Assembly: GCA_017618715.1 (NCBI GenBank)
Contig: JAFZTS010000087.1
Location: forward strand, 1-64,000
Direction: 5' to 3'
Source: Bacteroidales bacterium
GTDB lineage: Bacteria; Bacteroidota; Bacteroidia; Bacteroidales; UBA3663
DNA length: 64,000 bases
In this document: piece by piece, positions 50,830 through 60,353 of the stretch
How positions within the stretch are numbered: the first letter of the stretch is position 1
Layout: the number at the start of each line of letters is the position of its first letter
Translations under genes and position numbers: made by a program
The notes under the pieces: model-generated
Told to the model about the DNA's origin: nothing
Databases searched by the model: none
The model's input: the letters and a program-made list of their open reading frames with translations, nothing else

Positions 50830-51804
50830 ATGGTTACTTGTAAACCTTATGTAGTAGGTATCGATTGCGGTGGCACTAACACCGTGATGGGTATTGTTGA
50901 TAGTCGTGGCAAGGTCGTTGCCAAAGGCGCCATCAAAACCAAGCTTTATATCGACTTCGGTGACTTTATCGATGCTATTGCAAAGACACTTTCCGAGCTT
51001 TTCGAGCAGGTAGGCGGTCCTCAGATGATTACCGGTATCGGCATTGGCGCTCCGAACGGCAACTATTACACCGGCACGATTGAATATGCACCAAATCTTC
51101 CATGGAAAGGCGTTTTACCTTTGGCTGATGCGCTCTACGAACGCCTGGGTATCCCTGTAGCTGTTACGAATGATGCCAATGCCGCCGCTATCGGCGAAAT
51201 GACTTACGGTGCTGCTCGCGGTATGCGTGACTTCATCGAGATTACCCTTGGCACGGGTGTCGGCTCGGGTATTGTAATCAATGGTGAACTCGTTTATGGC
51301 CATGACGGTTTTGCCGGCGAGCTTGGCCACGTTCATATCCGCCACGTGGGCAATCGTGCTTGCGGATGCGGTCAGATCGACCACCTGGAGTGCTATTGCT
51401 CGGCTACTGGCGTTGCACGCTCGGCTCGCGAATTCCTGTCTTCACGCGAAACTCCTTCTTCTCTTCGCAACCTCGTGCCTGAGGAGATCACTTCGAAGGA
51501 TGTCTTCGATGCTGCACAGGCTGGCGATGCTTTGGCAAAAGAGATTTTCGATTTCACCGGTCGCATCATGGGTACGGCATTTGCTGACTTCGTATCGTTC
51601 TCGGCTCCCGAGGCCATCATCCTCTTCGGTGGTTTGGCCAATGCAGGCGATCTGCTTATGAAGCCTATCGTTAAGGCAATGGAGGAGAACCTCCTGCAGA
51701 TTTGGAAGGGCAAGATCAAGATCCTTCCCTCGGGTCTCGCATCGGGCGACGCTGCCGTCCTCGGTGCATCTGCTCTCGGCTGGAAGGCCAAGGTTGAAGA
51801 ATAA
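50830..51804 (+). CDS. ROK-family glucokinase
   Basis: A 324-aa sugar kinase. DCGGTNTVMGIVDSRG is the ATP-binding phosphate loop. PVAVTNDANAAAIGE carries the catalytic Asp. The ROK signature with the zinc cluster is intact: GELGHVHIRHVGNRACGCGQ and the following HLECYCSATG. Most likely it phosphorylates glucose for glycolysis, although ROK kinases also act on mannose or N-acetylglucosamine. A terminator hairpin separates it from uvrA. Confidence 0.92.
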   Translation: MVTCKPYVVGIDCGGTNTVMGIVDSRGKVVAKGAIKTKLYIDFGDFIDAIAKTLSELFEQVGGPQMITGIGIGAPNGNYYTGTIEYAPNLPWKGVLPLADALYERLGIPVAVTNDANAAAIGEMTYGAARGMRDFIEITLGTGVGSGIVINGELVYGHDGFAGELGHVHIRHVGNRACGCGQIDHLECYCSATGVARSAREFLSSRETPSSLRNLVPEEITSKDVFDAAQAGDALAKEIFDFTGRIMGTAFADFVSFSAPEAIILFGGLANAGDLLMKPIVKAMEENLLQIWKGKIKILPSGLASGDAAVLGASALGWKAKVEE

Positions 51805-51838
51805 TCCCCATCGTCCTCCTGTAGGGCGGTTCTATCAA

Positions 51839-51866
51839 GCCCGTCAACATTGACGGGCGCTCTTTT
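51839..51866 (+). terminator. Terminator between the glucokinase gene and uvrA
   Basis: Stem GCCCGTCA (51839-51846) / TGACGGGC (51851-51858) with an ACAT loop, followed by GCTCTTTT. The uvrA ATG is only a few bases further, so partial read-through is likely. Confidence 0.75.
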
Positions 51867-51869
51867 AAT

Positions 51870-54677
51870 ATGGCTATCGAAGTATTTGGCGCAAGAGTAC
51901 ACAACCTGAAGAATATCGACGTTACCATCCCCGGTCACAGCCTCTCTGTTGTGACCGGCCTTTCAGGTTCTGGAAAGTCTTCGCTTGCTTTCGATACCAT
52001 TTATGCGGAGGGACAGCGTCGCTATATCGAGACGTTCTCGAGCTATGCTCGCAACTTCTTGGGAAACCTTGAGCGTCCCGACGTGGACAAGATTTCGGGT
52101 CTTTCGCCCGTAATCAGCATTGAACAAAAAACCGTCAACCACAATCCGCGCTCGACGGTTGGTACCACTACCGAGATTTACGACTTCTTGCGTTTGCTTT
52201 ATGCACGCGCGGGTGAGGCATATAGTTACGAGAGCGGTGAGAAGATGGTTCGTTTCAGCGAAGACCAGATCATTGATCTCATCTTGAAGGATTATGAGGG
52301 GCGGCGCGTCTATCTGCTTGCTCCCCTTGTGAAAAACCGCAAAGGTCACTATCGCGATTTGTTCGAGAACCTGCGAAAGAAGGGTTACCTGAATGTTCGT
52401 ATCGATGGCGAGATGCGCGAGATACTGCACGGACTGCAGCTCGACCGCTACAAGAACCATAGTATCGAACTGGTGGTCGATAAGATGCGTGTGGCCTCGA
52501 TTGACGAACATCGTCTGAGACAGAGTGTGCGCCTTGCCATGCGACATGGCGAGGGCATGATGATGATCATGTGCGACGACGTGCCGAAATACTATTCGCG
52601 TACATTGATGGATCCTGTATCGGGTCTGTCGTACAAGGACCCTGCCCCTCATGACTTCTCGTTTAACAGCCCCATGGGTGCTTGTCCGCATTGTCATGGT
52701 CTGGGTACGGTAACGATGGTCGATCGTAGTAAGATCATCCCCGACACCTCGCTTTCGATAGCCGACGGCGGTATCGTACCATTGGGCAAGAAGAAGAAAA
52801 GCATGATCTTTTGGCAGATCGAGGCGTTGCTTGAAACGTATGACTGTACACTCGACGATCCCATCAGTTCCTTGCCTGAAGAGGCTTTGGAGGCTGTTCT
52901 GAGCGGTACAGGCCAGTCGTATCATGTGTCGGAAGAAGCGGTTGGCTATTCACTGATGACAATGCCCTACGAAGGTCTCGTGAAGTATCTGAAGGATGCA
53001 GCAGGCGACGATGCCTCGGCTAAAGAGAGGCGTTGGGCTGAGTCGTTCAGTACGGTGCAAACCTGTCCGAGCTGCAACGGCCATCGATTGAACAAGGAAT
53101 CGCTTCATTACTTCATTGACGGAAAGAATATCGCCGAGGTGAGTGCCATGACGATCACCGACCTGGCTCAATGGTTCGAAACGTTGCCTGCTAAGTTGAA
53201 TGATCGGCAAAAGAGTATCGCTGGAGAAATCATCAAGGAAATCTCATCACGCATCCGTTTTTTGCTTGGTGTGGGTCTCGGTTATCTCTCACTCGATCGT
53301 CCGTCGATGTCGCTGTCAGGCGGCGAATCGCAGCGCATCCGATTGGCCACACAGATAGGCTCACAGTTGGTGAATGTGCTCTATATCCTCGACGAGCCAT
53401 CGATCGGCTTGCACCAACGCGATAACCAACTGTTGATACAGTCATTGAAGAAACTGCGCGATATCGGCAACACCATCATTGTGGTAGAACATGACCGCGA
53501 CATGATGCTGCAAGCCGATTACCTTGTCGATATTGGTCCAGGAGCTGGACGCAAGGGCGGCAATGTAGTGTTCCAGGGAACACCCGATCAGGTGCTGAAG
53601 GAGCATACGCTGACCAGCGATTATCTGAATGGCTGTCGTCAGATTGAGATACCTGCCGCACGCAGAAAGGGCAATGGCAAGAAGCTTGTCCTCGATGGTG
53701 CTACTGGCCATAACCTGAAGGGGGAGACAGTCGAGTTCCCCTTAGGCTGTCTGATTGGCGTGACGGGCGTTTCGGGTTCGGGTAAGTCTTCGCTGGTCAA
53801 TGCGACACTGCAACCTATCCTGAGCCAGAAGTTCTACCGTTCGCTCAAGCAACCGCTTGCCTACACGTCGATCAGTGGGCTCGAATACATCGACAAGGTT
53901 GTGACCGTCGATCAGTCGCCTTTGGGCCGTACGCCGCGATCGAATCCGGCGACATATACGGGGGTGTTCCAGGATATACGTAATCTTTTCTATCAGCTGC
54001 CTGAGGCACAAATGAGGGGATACAAGCCAGGACGCTTTTCGTTCAATATTGGCGGCGGACGATGTGAAGCCTGTTCGGGAAATGGCTACAAGACCATCGT
54101 GATGAACTTCCTGCCCGACGTGATGGTTCCTTGTGAGGTATGTCAGGGCAAGCGCTACAACCGCGAGACACTGGAGGTGCGCTTCAAGGGCAAGTCGATT
54201 GCCGACGTACTGGACATGACCATCAACCAGGCCGTGGAGTTCTTTGAGAATGTGCCGACCATCCTGAACAAGATCAAGGTCCTGCAGGAAGTCGGTTTGG
54301 GTTATATCAAGCTGGGACAACCCTCGACGACTTTGTCGGGTGGTGAATCTCAACGCGTGAAATTGGCTGCCGAGTTGGCCAAGAAGCAGACCGGCAAGAC
54401 CATCTATATCCTCGACGAACCCACAACTGGTTTACACTTCGAGGACATACGTGTGCTGATGTCGTGCATCAACCGCCTGGTCGATAAAGGGAACACGGTC
54501 ATCATCATCGAACACAATATGGACGTGATCAAGTGCTGCGACTACATCATCGACATGGGACCCGATGGCGGTTCGGCTGGCGGACATCTCATAGCCTGTG
54601 GCAGTCCCGAAAAGATTTGTCGCGATTACGATACTTGGACTACGCAGTATTTGAGGAAAGAATTAGAACATTCATAG
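51870..54677 (+). CDS. uvrA: Excinuclease ABC subunit A
   Basis: A 935-aa protein that recognises DNA damage in nucleotide excision repair. Two ABC ATPase halves are present, with Walker A GLSGSGKSSLAFDT and GVSGSGKSSLVNAT and signatures LSGGESQRIRLA and LSGGESQRVKLA. Zinc modules are visible: CPHCHG with CPSCNG in the first half, and CEACSG with CEVCQG in the second. Length is normal. uvrB is not in this window. Confidence 0.97.
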   Translation: MAIEVFGARVHNLKNIDVTIPGHSLSVVTGLSGSGKSSLAFDTIYAEGQRRYIETFSSYARNFLGNLERPDVDKISGLSPVISIEQKTVNHNPRSTVGTTTEIYDFLRLLYARAGEAYSYESGEKMVRFSEDQIIDLILKDYEGRRVYLLAPLVKNRKGHYRDLFENLRKKGYLNVRIDGEMREILHGLQLDRYKNHSIELVVDKMRVASIDEHRLRQSVRLAMRHGEGMMMIMCDDVPKYYSRTLMDPVSGLSYKDPAPHDFSFNSPMGACPHCHGLGTVTMVDRSKIIPDTSLSIADGGIVPLGKKKKSMIFWQIEALLETYDCTLDDPISSLPEEALEAVLSGTGQSYHVSEEAVGYSLMTMPYEGLVKYLKDAAGDDASAKERRWAESFSTVQTCPSCNGHRLNKESLHYFIDGKNIAEVSAMTITDLAQWFETLPAKLNDRQKSIAGEIIKEISSRIRFLLGVGLGYLSLDRPSMSLSGGESQRIRLATQIGSQLVNVLYILDEPSIGLHQRDNQLLIQSLKKLRDIGNTIIVVEHDRDMMLQADYLVDIGPGAGRKGGNVVFQGTPDQVLKEHTLTSDYLNGCRQIEIPAARRKGNGKKLVLDGATGHNLKGETVEFPLGCLIGVTGVSGSGKSSLVNATLQPILSQKFYRSLKQPLAYTSISGLEYIDKVVTVDQSPLGRTPRSNPATYTGVFQDIRNLFYQLPEAQMRGYKPGRFSFNIGGGRCEACSGNGYKTIVMNFLPDVMVPCEVCQGKRYNRETLEVRFKGKSIADVLDMTINQAVEFFENVPTILNKIKVLQEVGLGYIKLGQPSTTLSGGESQRVKLAAELAKKQTGKTIYILDEPTTGLHFEDIRVLMSCINRLVDKGNTVIIIEHNMDVIKCCDYIIDMGPDGGSAGGHLIACGSPEKICRDYDTWTTQYLRKELEHS

Positions 54678-54730
54678 ACAATAAAATTGAAACAACATAT
54701 TTATAGGTCCTTTATTAAATTTCATCTACA

Positions 54731-57700
54731 ATGAAAAAGAAACTGAAGAAAGTACTTGTTCTTGGCTCCGGTGCCTTGAAGATTGGACAGGCCGGAGAGT
54801 TTGACTATTCAGGCAGTCAGGCACTGAAGGCTTTGCGTGAAGAGGGTATTAGTTCTGTTTTGGTAAATCCGAACATCGCTACGATCCAGACCTCGGAAGG
54901 TATTGCTGACACGGTTTATTTCCTTCCGGTCAACCCTTATTACGTGACCGAGATTATCAAGAAGGAGCGACCCGATGGCATCCTGCTGGCCTTTGGTGGA
55001 CAGACTGCATTGAATTGTGGTACGGAACTCTACTTGAAGGGTGTGCTGAAGGAGTACGGTGTTGAAGTGCTTGGTACAAGCGTGGAAGCCATCATGAACA
55101 CCGAGGATCGCGACCTCTTTGTGAAGGAGCTGAACAAGATCAATTTGAAGGTGCCCGTAAGCCATGCTTGCGAAACGTTGGACGAAGCTCTTGCCTCGGC
55201 CCGTAAGATCGGTTATCCCATCATGATACGTTCGGCCTATGCCTTGGGTGGCTTGGGTTCAGGTGTCTGCCCCGATGAGGCTACGTTCAAGGAGATTGCC
55301 GAGAGTGCATTTACCTTCGCTCCACAGGTTCTTGTAGAGGAATCGCTGAAAGGTTGGAAAGAGATTGAGTTTGAGTGCATACGTGATGCCAATGACCACT
55401 GCTTCACCGTTGCTTCCATGGAGAACTTCGACCCCCTTGGTATCCATACGGGCGAGTCGATTGTAGTTGCTCCCACCTGTTCGTTGACCGATGAGCAGGT
55501 GAAGATGCTTCAGGAGATTACCATCCAATGTGTCCGTCACCTCAACATTGTAGGCGAATGTAATATTCAGTTTGCTTTCAATGCGGAAACCAACGACTAC
55601 CGCATCATTGAGATCAATGCACGTCTGTCGCGTTCATCTGCCTTGGCTTCGAAGGCTACAGGTTATCCGTTGGCCTTTGTTGCCGCTAAGATTGCCTTGG
55701 GCTATACCCTCGACCAGATTGGCGAGATGGGTACAACCAATTCGGCCTACGTGGCTCCTTCGCTCGACTACATGATCTGCAAGATCCCGCGTTGGGACCT
55801 CACTAAGTTCGTGGGCGTGAGCCGTAAGATCGGCTCGTCGATGAAGTCGGTGGGCGAAATTATGTCTATCGGACGTTCGTTCGAGGAGATGCTTCAGAAG
55901 GGTCTGCGTATGATCGGTCAGGGCATGCATGGCTTTGTGGGCAACGATCACACGCGCTTTGACAACCTCGACGAGGAGCTGTCGAACCCGACCGACCTGC
56001 GTATCTTTGCCATCGCCCAAGCTTTGGAGGAAGGTTACAGCATTGATCGATTGTTCGAACTCACCAAGATAGATCCTTGGTTCATCGAAAGGATGAAGAA
56101 CATCGTCGATTACAAACATGTTTTGGAAGGCTACACTTCGCTCGACCAGCTGCCTGATGATGTTTTGAGGAAGGCCAAGGAACTTGGTTTCTCCGACTTC
56201 CAAATTGCACGTTTCGTGCTGAATCGTCATACCGGTAGCAATATGGAGAAGGAGGTGCTTGCCGTGCGTTCGCTGCGTAAGAAGAAGGGCATCCTTCCAG
56301 CCGTAAAACGCATCCCGACGGTAGCTTCGGAGCATCCCGACTTGACCAATTATCTCTATATGACCTACGCCGTTGAAGGTCACGATGTCAACTACTATGC
56401 GAATGAGAAGTCTGTGGTCGTGCTCGGATCGGGTGCTTACCGCATCGGTTCGTCGGTCGAGTTCGACTGGTGCTCGGTGAATGCCATCAACACTGCCCGC
56501 AAGCTGGGCTACAAGTCAATCATGATCAACTACAATCCGGAGACTGTTTCGACCGATTATGACATGTGCGACCGACTGTATTTCGACGAGTTGTCGTTCG
56601 AACGTGTGCTCGACGTAATCGACCTGGAGCAACCACGCGGCGTAATCGTCTCGGTAGGTGGACAGATACCCAACAACCTGGCCATGAAGCTCTATCGCCA
56701 GTCAGTGCCCATCCTTGGTACTTCGCCTGTCTCGATCGACCGTGCCGAGAACCGCAGCAAGTTTAGCGCTATGCTCGACAAGCTCGGTATCGACCAGCCG
56801 AAGTGGAGCGCACTGACATCAATGGACGATGTCAAGAAGTTCATTGAGGAGGTCGGCTATCCGGTGCTCGTTCGTCCATCGTACGTCCTTTCGGGTGCTG
56901 CTATGAACGTTTGCTATAACGATGACGAACTGCGTCGATTCCTGGATATGGCCAGCGAAGTGTCGAAGGAATATCCTGTAGTGGTTTCGAAGTTCATGAC
57001 CGACACGAATGAGATTGAGTTCGATGCCGTGGCTCAAGAGGGAGAGATTGTGGAATATGCCATTTCGGAGCATATCGAATATGCCGGTGTACATTCCGGT
57101 GATGCCACCATGTGCTTCCCTGTGCAGAACATTTCCTTCGCCACCGTTCGACAGATCAAGAAGGTGTCGCGAGCCATTGCCAAGGAACTCAACATCTCCG
57201 GTCCGTTCAATATCCAGTATCTTGCCAAGGGTCGCGACCTGAAGGTCATCGAGTGCAACCTCCGTGCCTCGCGTTCGTTCCCCTTCGTTTCGAAGGTGCT
57301 CAAGCGCAATTTCATCGATACGGCTACACGTATCATGCTCGACGCGCCTTATCAGAAGCTCGACAAGAGCGAGTTCGATATCGACCGCATTGGTGTGAAG
57401 GCTTCTCAGTTCTCGTTCGCTCGTCTGCAGAATGCCGATCCTGTGCTTGGCGTGGATATGAGTTCAACGGGTGAAGTAGGCTGCTTGGGTGATGATTTCG
57501 ACGAGGCTCTGCTCAATGCACTCATCGCCACGGGCTACAAACTGCCATCGAAGGATAAGGCCATCATGATTTCTTCGGGTGAAGCCAAGTCGAAGGTTGC
57601 TCTGCTCGATGCTGCCATCGAACTGACCAAAGCAGGATATACCATCTATGCCTCTGCTGGCACGGCTCGCTTCCTGAACGATAACGGCGCCAAGGCAACT

Positions 57701-57964
57701 TCTGTCTTCTGGCCTGATGAGAATCCCGATTCGGAGCTGAATGTGATGAACATGATTGCTGCTCACAAGTTCGACCTCATCATCAATATTCCCAAGAATC
57801 GCTCGAAGCGCGAGCTGACCAATGGCTATCGCATCCGTCGTGGTGCCATCGATCATAATATCCCACTCATGACCAATGCACGACTGGCAAGTGCCTTTAT
57901 TGAGGCATTTACTCAGAAGTCACAGAAAGACATCCAGATCAAGAGCTGGCAGGAATATGAATAA
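54731..57964 (+). CDS. carB: Carbamoyl-phosphate synthase large subunit
   Basis: A 1077-aa enzyme that makes carbamoyl phosphate from bicarbonate, ammonia and two ATP, for arginine and pyrimidine synthesis. Both ATP-grasp halves are present (LVLGSGALKIGQAGEFDYSG, VVLGSGAYRIGSSVEFDWCS; IEINARLSRSSALASKATGY, VIECNLRASRSFPFVSKVLK). The allosteric domain occupies about 940-1077. carA is not adjacent here, which is unusual; it should be elsewhere in the genome. asnA follows after 12 bp. Confidence 0.97.
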   Translation: MKKKLKKVLVLGSGALKIGQAGEFDYSGSQALKALREEGISSVLVNPNIATIQTSEGIADTVYFLPVNPYYVTEIIKKERPDGILLAFGGQTALNCGTELYLKGVLKEYGVEVLGTSVEAIMNTEDRDLFVKELNKINLKVPVSHACETLDEALASARKIGYPIMIRSAYALGGLGSGVCPDEATFKEIAESAFTFAPQVLVEESLKGWKEIEFECIRDANDHCFTVASMENFDPLGIHTGESIVVAPTCSLTDEQVKMLQEITIQCVRHLNIVGECNIQFAFNAETNDYRIIEINARLSRSSALASKATGYPLAFVAAKIALGYTLDQIGEMGTTNSAYVAPSLDYMICKIPRWDLTKFVGVSRKIGSSMKSVGEIMSIGRSFEEMLQKGLRMIGQGMHGFVGNDHTRFDNLDEELSNPTDLRIFAIAQALEEGYSIDRLFELTKIDPWFIERMKNIVDYKHVLEGYTSLDQLPDDVLRKAKELGFSDFQIARFVLNRHTGSNMEKEVLAVRSLRKKKGILPAVKRIPTVASEHPDLTNYLYMTYAVEGHDVNYYANEKSVVVLGSGAYRIGSSVEFDWCSVNAINTARKLGYKSIMINYNPETVSTDYDMCDRLYFDELSFERVLDVIDLEQPRGVIVSVGGQIPNNLAMKLYRQSVPILGTSPVSIDRAENRSKFSAMLDKLGIDQPKWSALTSMDDVKKFIEEVGYPVLVRPSYVLSGAAMNVCYNDDELRRFLDMASEVSKEYPVVVSKFMTDTNEIEFDAVAQEGEIVEYAISEHIEYAGVHSGDATMCFPVQNISFATVRQIKKVSRAIAKELNISGPFNIQYLAKGRDLKVIECNLRASRSFPFVSKVLKRNFIDTATRIMLDAPYQKLDKSEFDIDRIGVKASQFSFARLQNADPVLGVDMSSTGEVGCLGDDFDEALLNALIATGYKLPSKDKAIMISSGEAKSKVALLDAAIELTKAGYTIYASAGTARFLNDNGAKATSVFWPDENPDSELNVMNMIAAHKFDLIINIPKNRSKRELTNGYRIRRGAIDHNIPLMTNARLASAFIEAFTQKSQKDIQIKSWQEYE

Positions 57965-57976
57965 AAGACCACAGCA

Positions 57977-59014
57977 ATGAGCAAACTCATTATTCCTACC
58001 GATTATAAGCCTGCGCTGAACCTGAAACAGACCGAACAGGCTATTAAGAACATCAAGGATTTCTTTCTGCAAAGCCTTAGCACCGAATTGCGTCTGCGTC
58101 GTGTCACTGCTCCCTTGTTCGTCTTAAAGGGACTAGGCATGAACGATGACCTCAATGGTGTGGAGCGTGCCGTGAACTTCCCTATCAAGGACATGGAGGA
58201 GGCTCGTGCCGAGGTAGTGCATTCGTTGGCAAAATGGAAACGCAATACACTGGCCGAATACAGTATTGAAGAGGGCTTTGGCATCGTTACTGACATGAAT
58301 GCCATACGTGCCGATGAAGAACTCGACAATACGCATTCACTCTATGTCGATCAGTGGGACTGGGAGCGTGTGATGCGCAAGGAGGATCGCAACGTGAAGT
58401 TCCTGAAGAAGATTGTGCGCAAGATTTATAGCGCCATCCTTCGCACGGAGTTCTACATCTGCGAGACTTATCCCACCATCAAGCCGTTCCTGCCCGAAGA
58501 TATCTTCTTCATCCATGCCGAGCAGTTGCGACAGATGTACCCCGATCTTAGTCCCAAGGAACGCGAGAACATGATTTGCCGGAAACATGGTGCTGTGTTC
58601 ATCATGGGCATTGGTGGTAAGTTGGCCGACGGAAAGGAGCACGATATGCGTGCGCCCGACTATGACGACTGGACTACCGAGAACGAAGAGGGTTATCTTG
58701 GACTCAACGGTGACTTGCTGGTGTGGTATCCTGTGCTGGGTGCAGCCATGGAATTGTCATCGATGGGTATCCGTGTAGATGCCGAAGCCTTGCTGCGACA
58801 GTTGAAGCTGACCAATAAGGAGGAACGGGTAAGCCTCTACTTCCATCATCGTCTGCTCGAAGGCGAATTGCCCTTATCGATAGGTGGTGGCATCGGACAA
58901 AGCCGCTTGTGTATGATTCTTCTGCACAAGGCCCATATAGGCGAGACACAGTCGAGCATCTGGCCCAGCGAGATGCGTCATACCTGTGCAGAGGCAGGAA
59001 TTCCGCTCATTTGA
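57977..59014 (+). CDS. asnA: Aspartate-ammonia ligase (asparagine synthetase A)
   Basis: A 345-aa class II aminoacyl-tRNA-synthetase-like enzyme that makes asparagine from aspartate, ammonia and ATP. Motif-2-like RVTAPLFVLKGLGMNDDLNG and motif-3-like LSIGGGIGQSRLCMILLHKA are visible, with VDQWDWERVM typical of AsnA. It shares a transcript with carB, and both enzymes feed amide and ammonia metabolism. Confidence 0.96.
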   Translation: MSKLIIPTDYKPALNLKQTEQAIKNIKDFFLQSLSTELRLRRVTAPLFVLKGLGMNDDLNGVERAVNFPIKDMEEARAEVVHSLAKWKRNTLAEYSIEEGFGIVTDMNAIRADEELDNTHSLYVDQWDWERVMRKEDRNVKFLKKIVRKIYSAILRTEFYICETYPTIKPFLPEDIFFIHAEQLRQMYPDLSPKERENMICRKHGAVFIMGIGGKLADGKEHDMRAPDYDDWTTENEEGYLGLNGDLLVWYPVLGAAMELSSMGIRVDAEALLRQLKLTNKEERVSLYFHHRLLEGELPLSIGGGIGQSRLCMILLHKAHIGETQSSIWPSEMRHTCAEAGIPLI

Positions 59015-59020
59015 CTTATG

Positions 59021-59051
59021 GATGGGAAGGGAAGCTCCCTTCCCATCTTTT
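59021..59051 (+). terminator. Rho-independent terminator after asnA
   Basis: Perfect 12-bp stem GATGGGAAGGGA / TCCCTTCCCATC (59021-59032 with 59036-59047) with a 3-nt loop and TTTT tail. Confidence 0.9.
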
Positions 59052-59169
59052 CCATTCACTCCATCAAATATACTGCCAAGAAAAATACGATTTAAACTAT
59101 ATTCCAGAAAGCACGTCTTAAAATCGAGAACAAAGAAAAACCAATATTAACCACTAAATAATTACCATT

Positions 59170-60021
59170 ATGAAAAAGTTCTTTGTAACCCTCGCAATTA
59201 CGATGCTGGTAGCATCACAGGCCTTCGCCATGTCAACCAGCAAGATTCGTGAGACCGCACGTTTCCTCAGCGACCGCATGGCTTGGGAGCTCGACATGAC
59301 TCCTCAGCAGTATGACGATTGCTACGAGATCAACTATGACTTCATCTTCGCCATCAATCCTATCATGGGCGATGTGGCAAGAGGTTATCTGTCTGCCATC
59401 AATATGTACTACACCTACCTGGATTGGCGTAATGACGACATGCGTTTCATTTTGAACGCAGCTCAGTATGCTCGTTTCCTCCAGCTCGAGTACTTCTATC
59501 GTCCCGTTTATACCTATCGCGGCAGTTGGACATTTAGGGTATATCAGATCTACAACAACCCGAAGTTCTTCTACTTCGATGCACCCAGCATCTTCAGGGT
59601 TTATGCAGGTGGACACAGCCGTCATCACTTCTCGGATGGATTCTATCAGCGCGATCATCGCTACAGCCATAAGATTGAGCCCAAACCCCATCACATCCAC
59701 GGCTCAACCCACGAGAAGGATCACCAGCGTCTCGACTTCGGCAACAACCATCGCGAGCAGGGTGCAAGTCATCCGATGAATGGTTACAACAATCGCAACC
59801 AGAACGATCGTGAGAAGGATCATCGTTATCAGGATCAGCGCAAGGGTCAGAACAAGAACACTCCGCAGATCAACAATCGTCCTTCAACAACGCGTGGCAG
59901 CAATGCTCCCGCTGCTCCCAATACAACCAAACCCAGCAACAGTAAGTCCAACAACAAGTCGGCAACCACTCAGCCTGGTGTAGTAAAGGGTTCAGGTCAT
60001 TCGAGCTCAGGTCGTCGTTGA
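59170..60021 (+). CDS. Exported His/Asn-rich protein with LTxxQ-like N-terminal region
   Basis: A 283-aa protein with a clear signal peptide (residues 1-20, AxA cleavage). Residues about 30-120 are helical and aromatic, with two segments reminiscent of the LTxxQ motif of Spy/CpxP periplasmic chaperones (LDMTPQQYDDCYEIN at 41-55, LNAAQYARFLQLE at 95-107). Residues 149-218 hold 13 His among many Arg, Asp and Asn, and the tail to 283 is low-complexity Asn/Ser/Thr/Pro. Metal binding or stress chaperoning is inference; the family is not recognised with certainty. A strong terminator follows. Confidence 0.65.
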   Translation: MKKFFVTLAITMLVASQAFAMSTSKIRETARFLSDRMAWELDMTPQQYDDCYEINYDFIFAINPIMGDVARGYLSAINMYYTYLDWRNDDMRFILNAAQYARFLQLEYFYRPVYTYRGSWTFRVYQIYNNPKFFYFDAPSIFRVYAGGHSRHHFSDGFYQRDHRYSHKIEPKPHHIHGSTHEKDHQRLDFGNNHREQGASHPMNGYNNRNQNDREKDHRYQDQRKGQNKNTPQINNRPSTTRGSNAPAAPNTTKPSNSKSNNKSATTQPGVVKGSGHSSSGRR

Positions 60022-60033
60022 TTCCAATTCTAT

Positions 60034-60086
60034 AAAAAATCATCCCCCGTCACTCTTGATAATCGAATGACGGGGGATGTTTTTTT
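60034..60086. terminator. Bidirectional terminator
   Basis: Stem CATCCCCCGTCA (60041-60052) / TGACGGGGGATG (60068-60079), with an A-run on the left and seven T on the right. It ends both convergent genes and abuts the stop codon at 60085. Confidence 0.92.
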
Positions 60087-60309
60087 ACTCTTCCTTATCG
60101 AAGATTACCTTGTCATCACTTGACAGACTTTCAGTAGAATGTCGATGGATGATGCCGAGAGCCAGGAGTTCGTGTACTATTTTGTGTTCCTTCTTCGAAT
60201 GAGCATGTTTGCCATGAGCAAGCTTATAGACTTTTTCAGGCCAAACCTTGTACTTCCAGGCCAACGATGTGTAGGCCTTACGATGACGAGCGTTAAAAAA
60301 TTTGAACAT
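60085..60309 (-). CDS. Small basic protein, 74 aa, uncharacterised
   Basis: The protein begins MFKFFNARHRKAYTSLAWKY and is rich in Lys, His and Ala. It has no signal peptide or membrane segment. The first 35 residues (SLAWKYKVWPEKVYKLAHGK) are predicted helical and recall a short HTH-like unit. It ends with an acidic tail (DDKVIFDKEE). A correct stop next to a strong terminator supports it being a real gene. Function unknown. Confidence 0.65.
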   Translation of the reverse strand: MFKFFNARHRKAYTSLAWKYKVWPEKVYKLAHGKHAHSKKEHKIVHELLALGIIHRHSTESLSSDDKVIFDKEE

Positions 60310-60353
60310 AATCTAATGAATTTGATATATAAATAGAATATTTGATAATCACA

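Noticed and set aside
59015..59169. tRNA or small RNA gene in the asnA/His-rich protein gap
   Set aside because: The only strong structure is a simple terminator hairpin; no cloverleaf arms or anticodon loop could be found.
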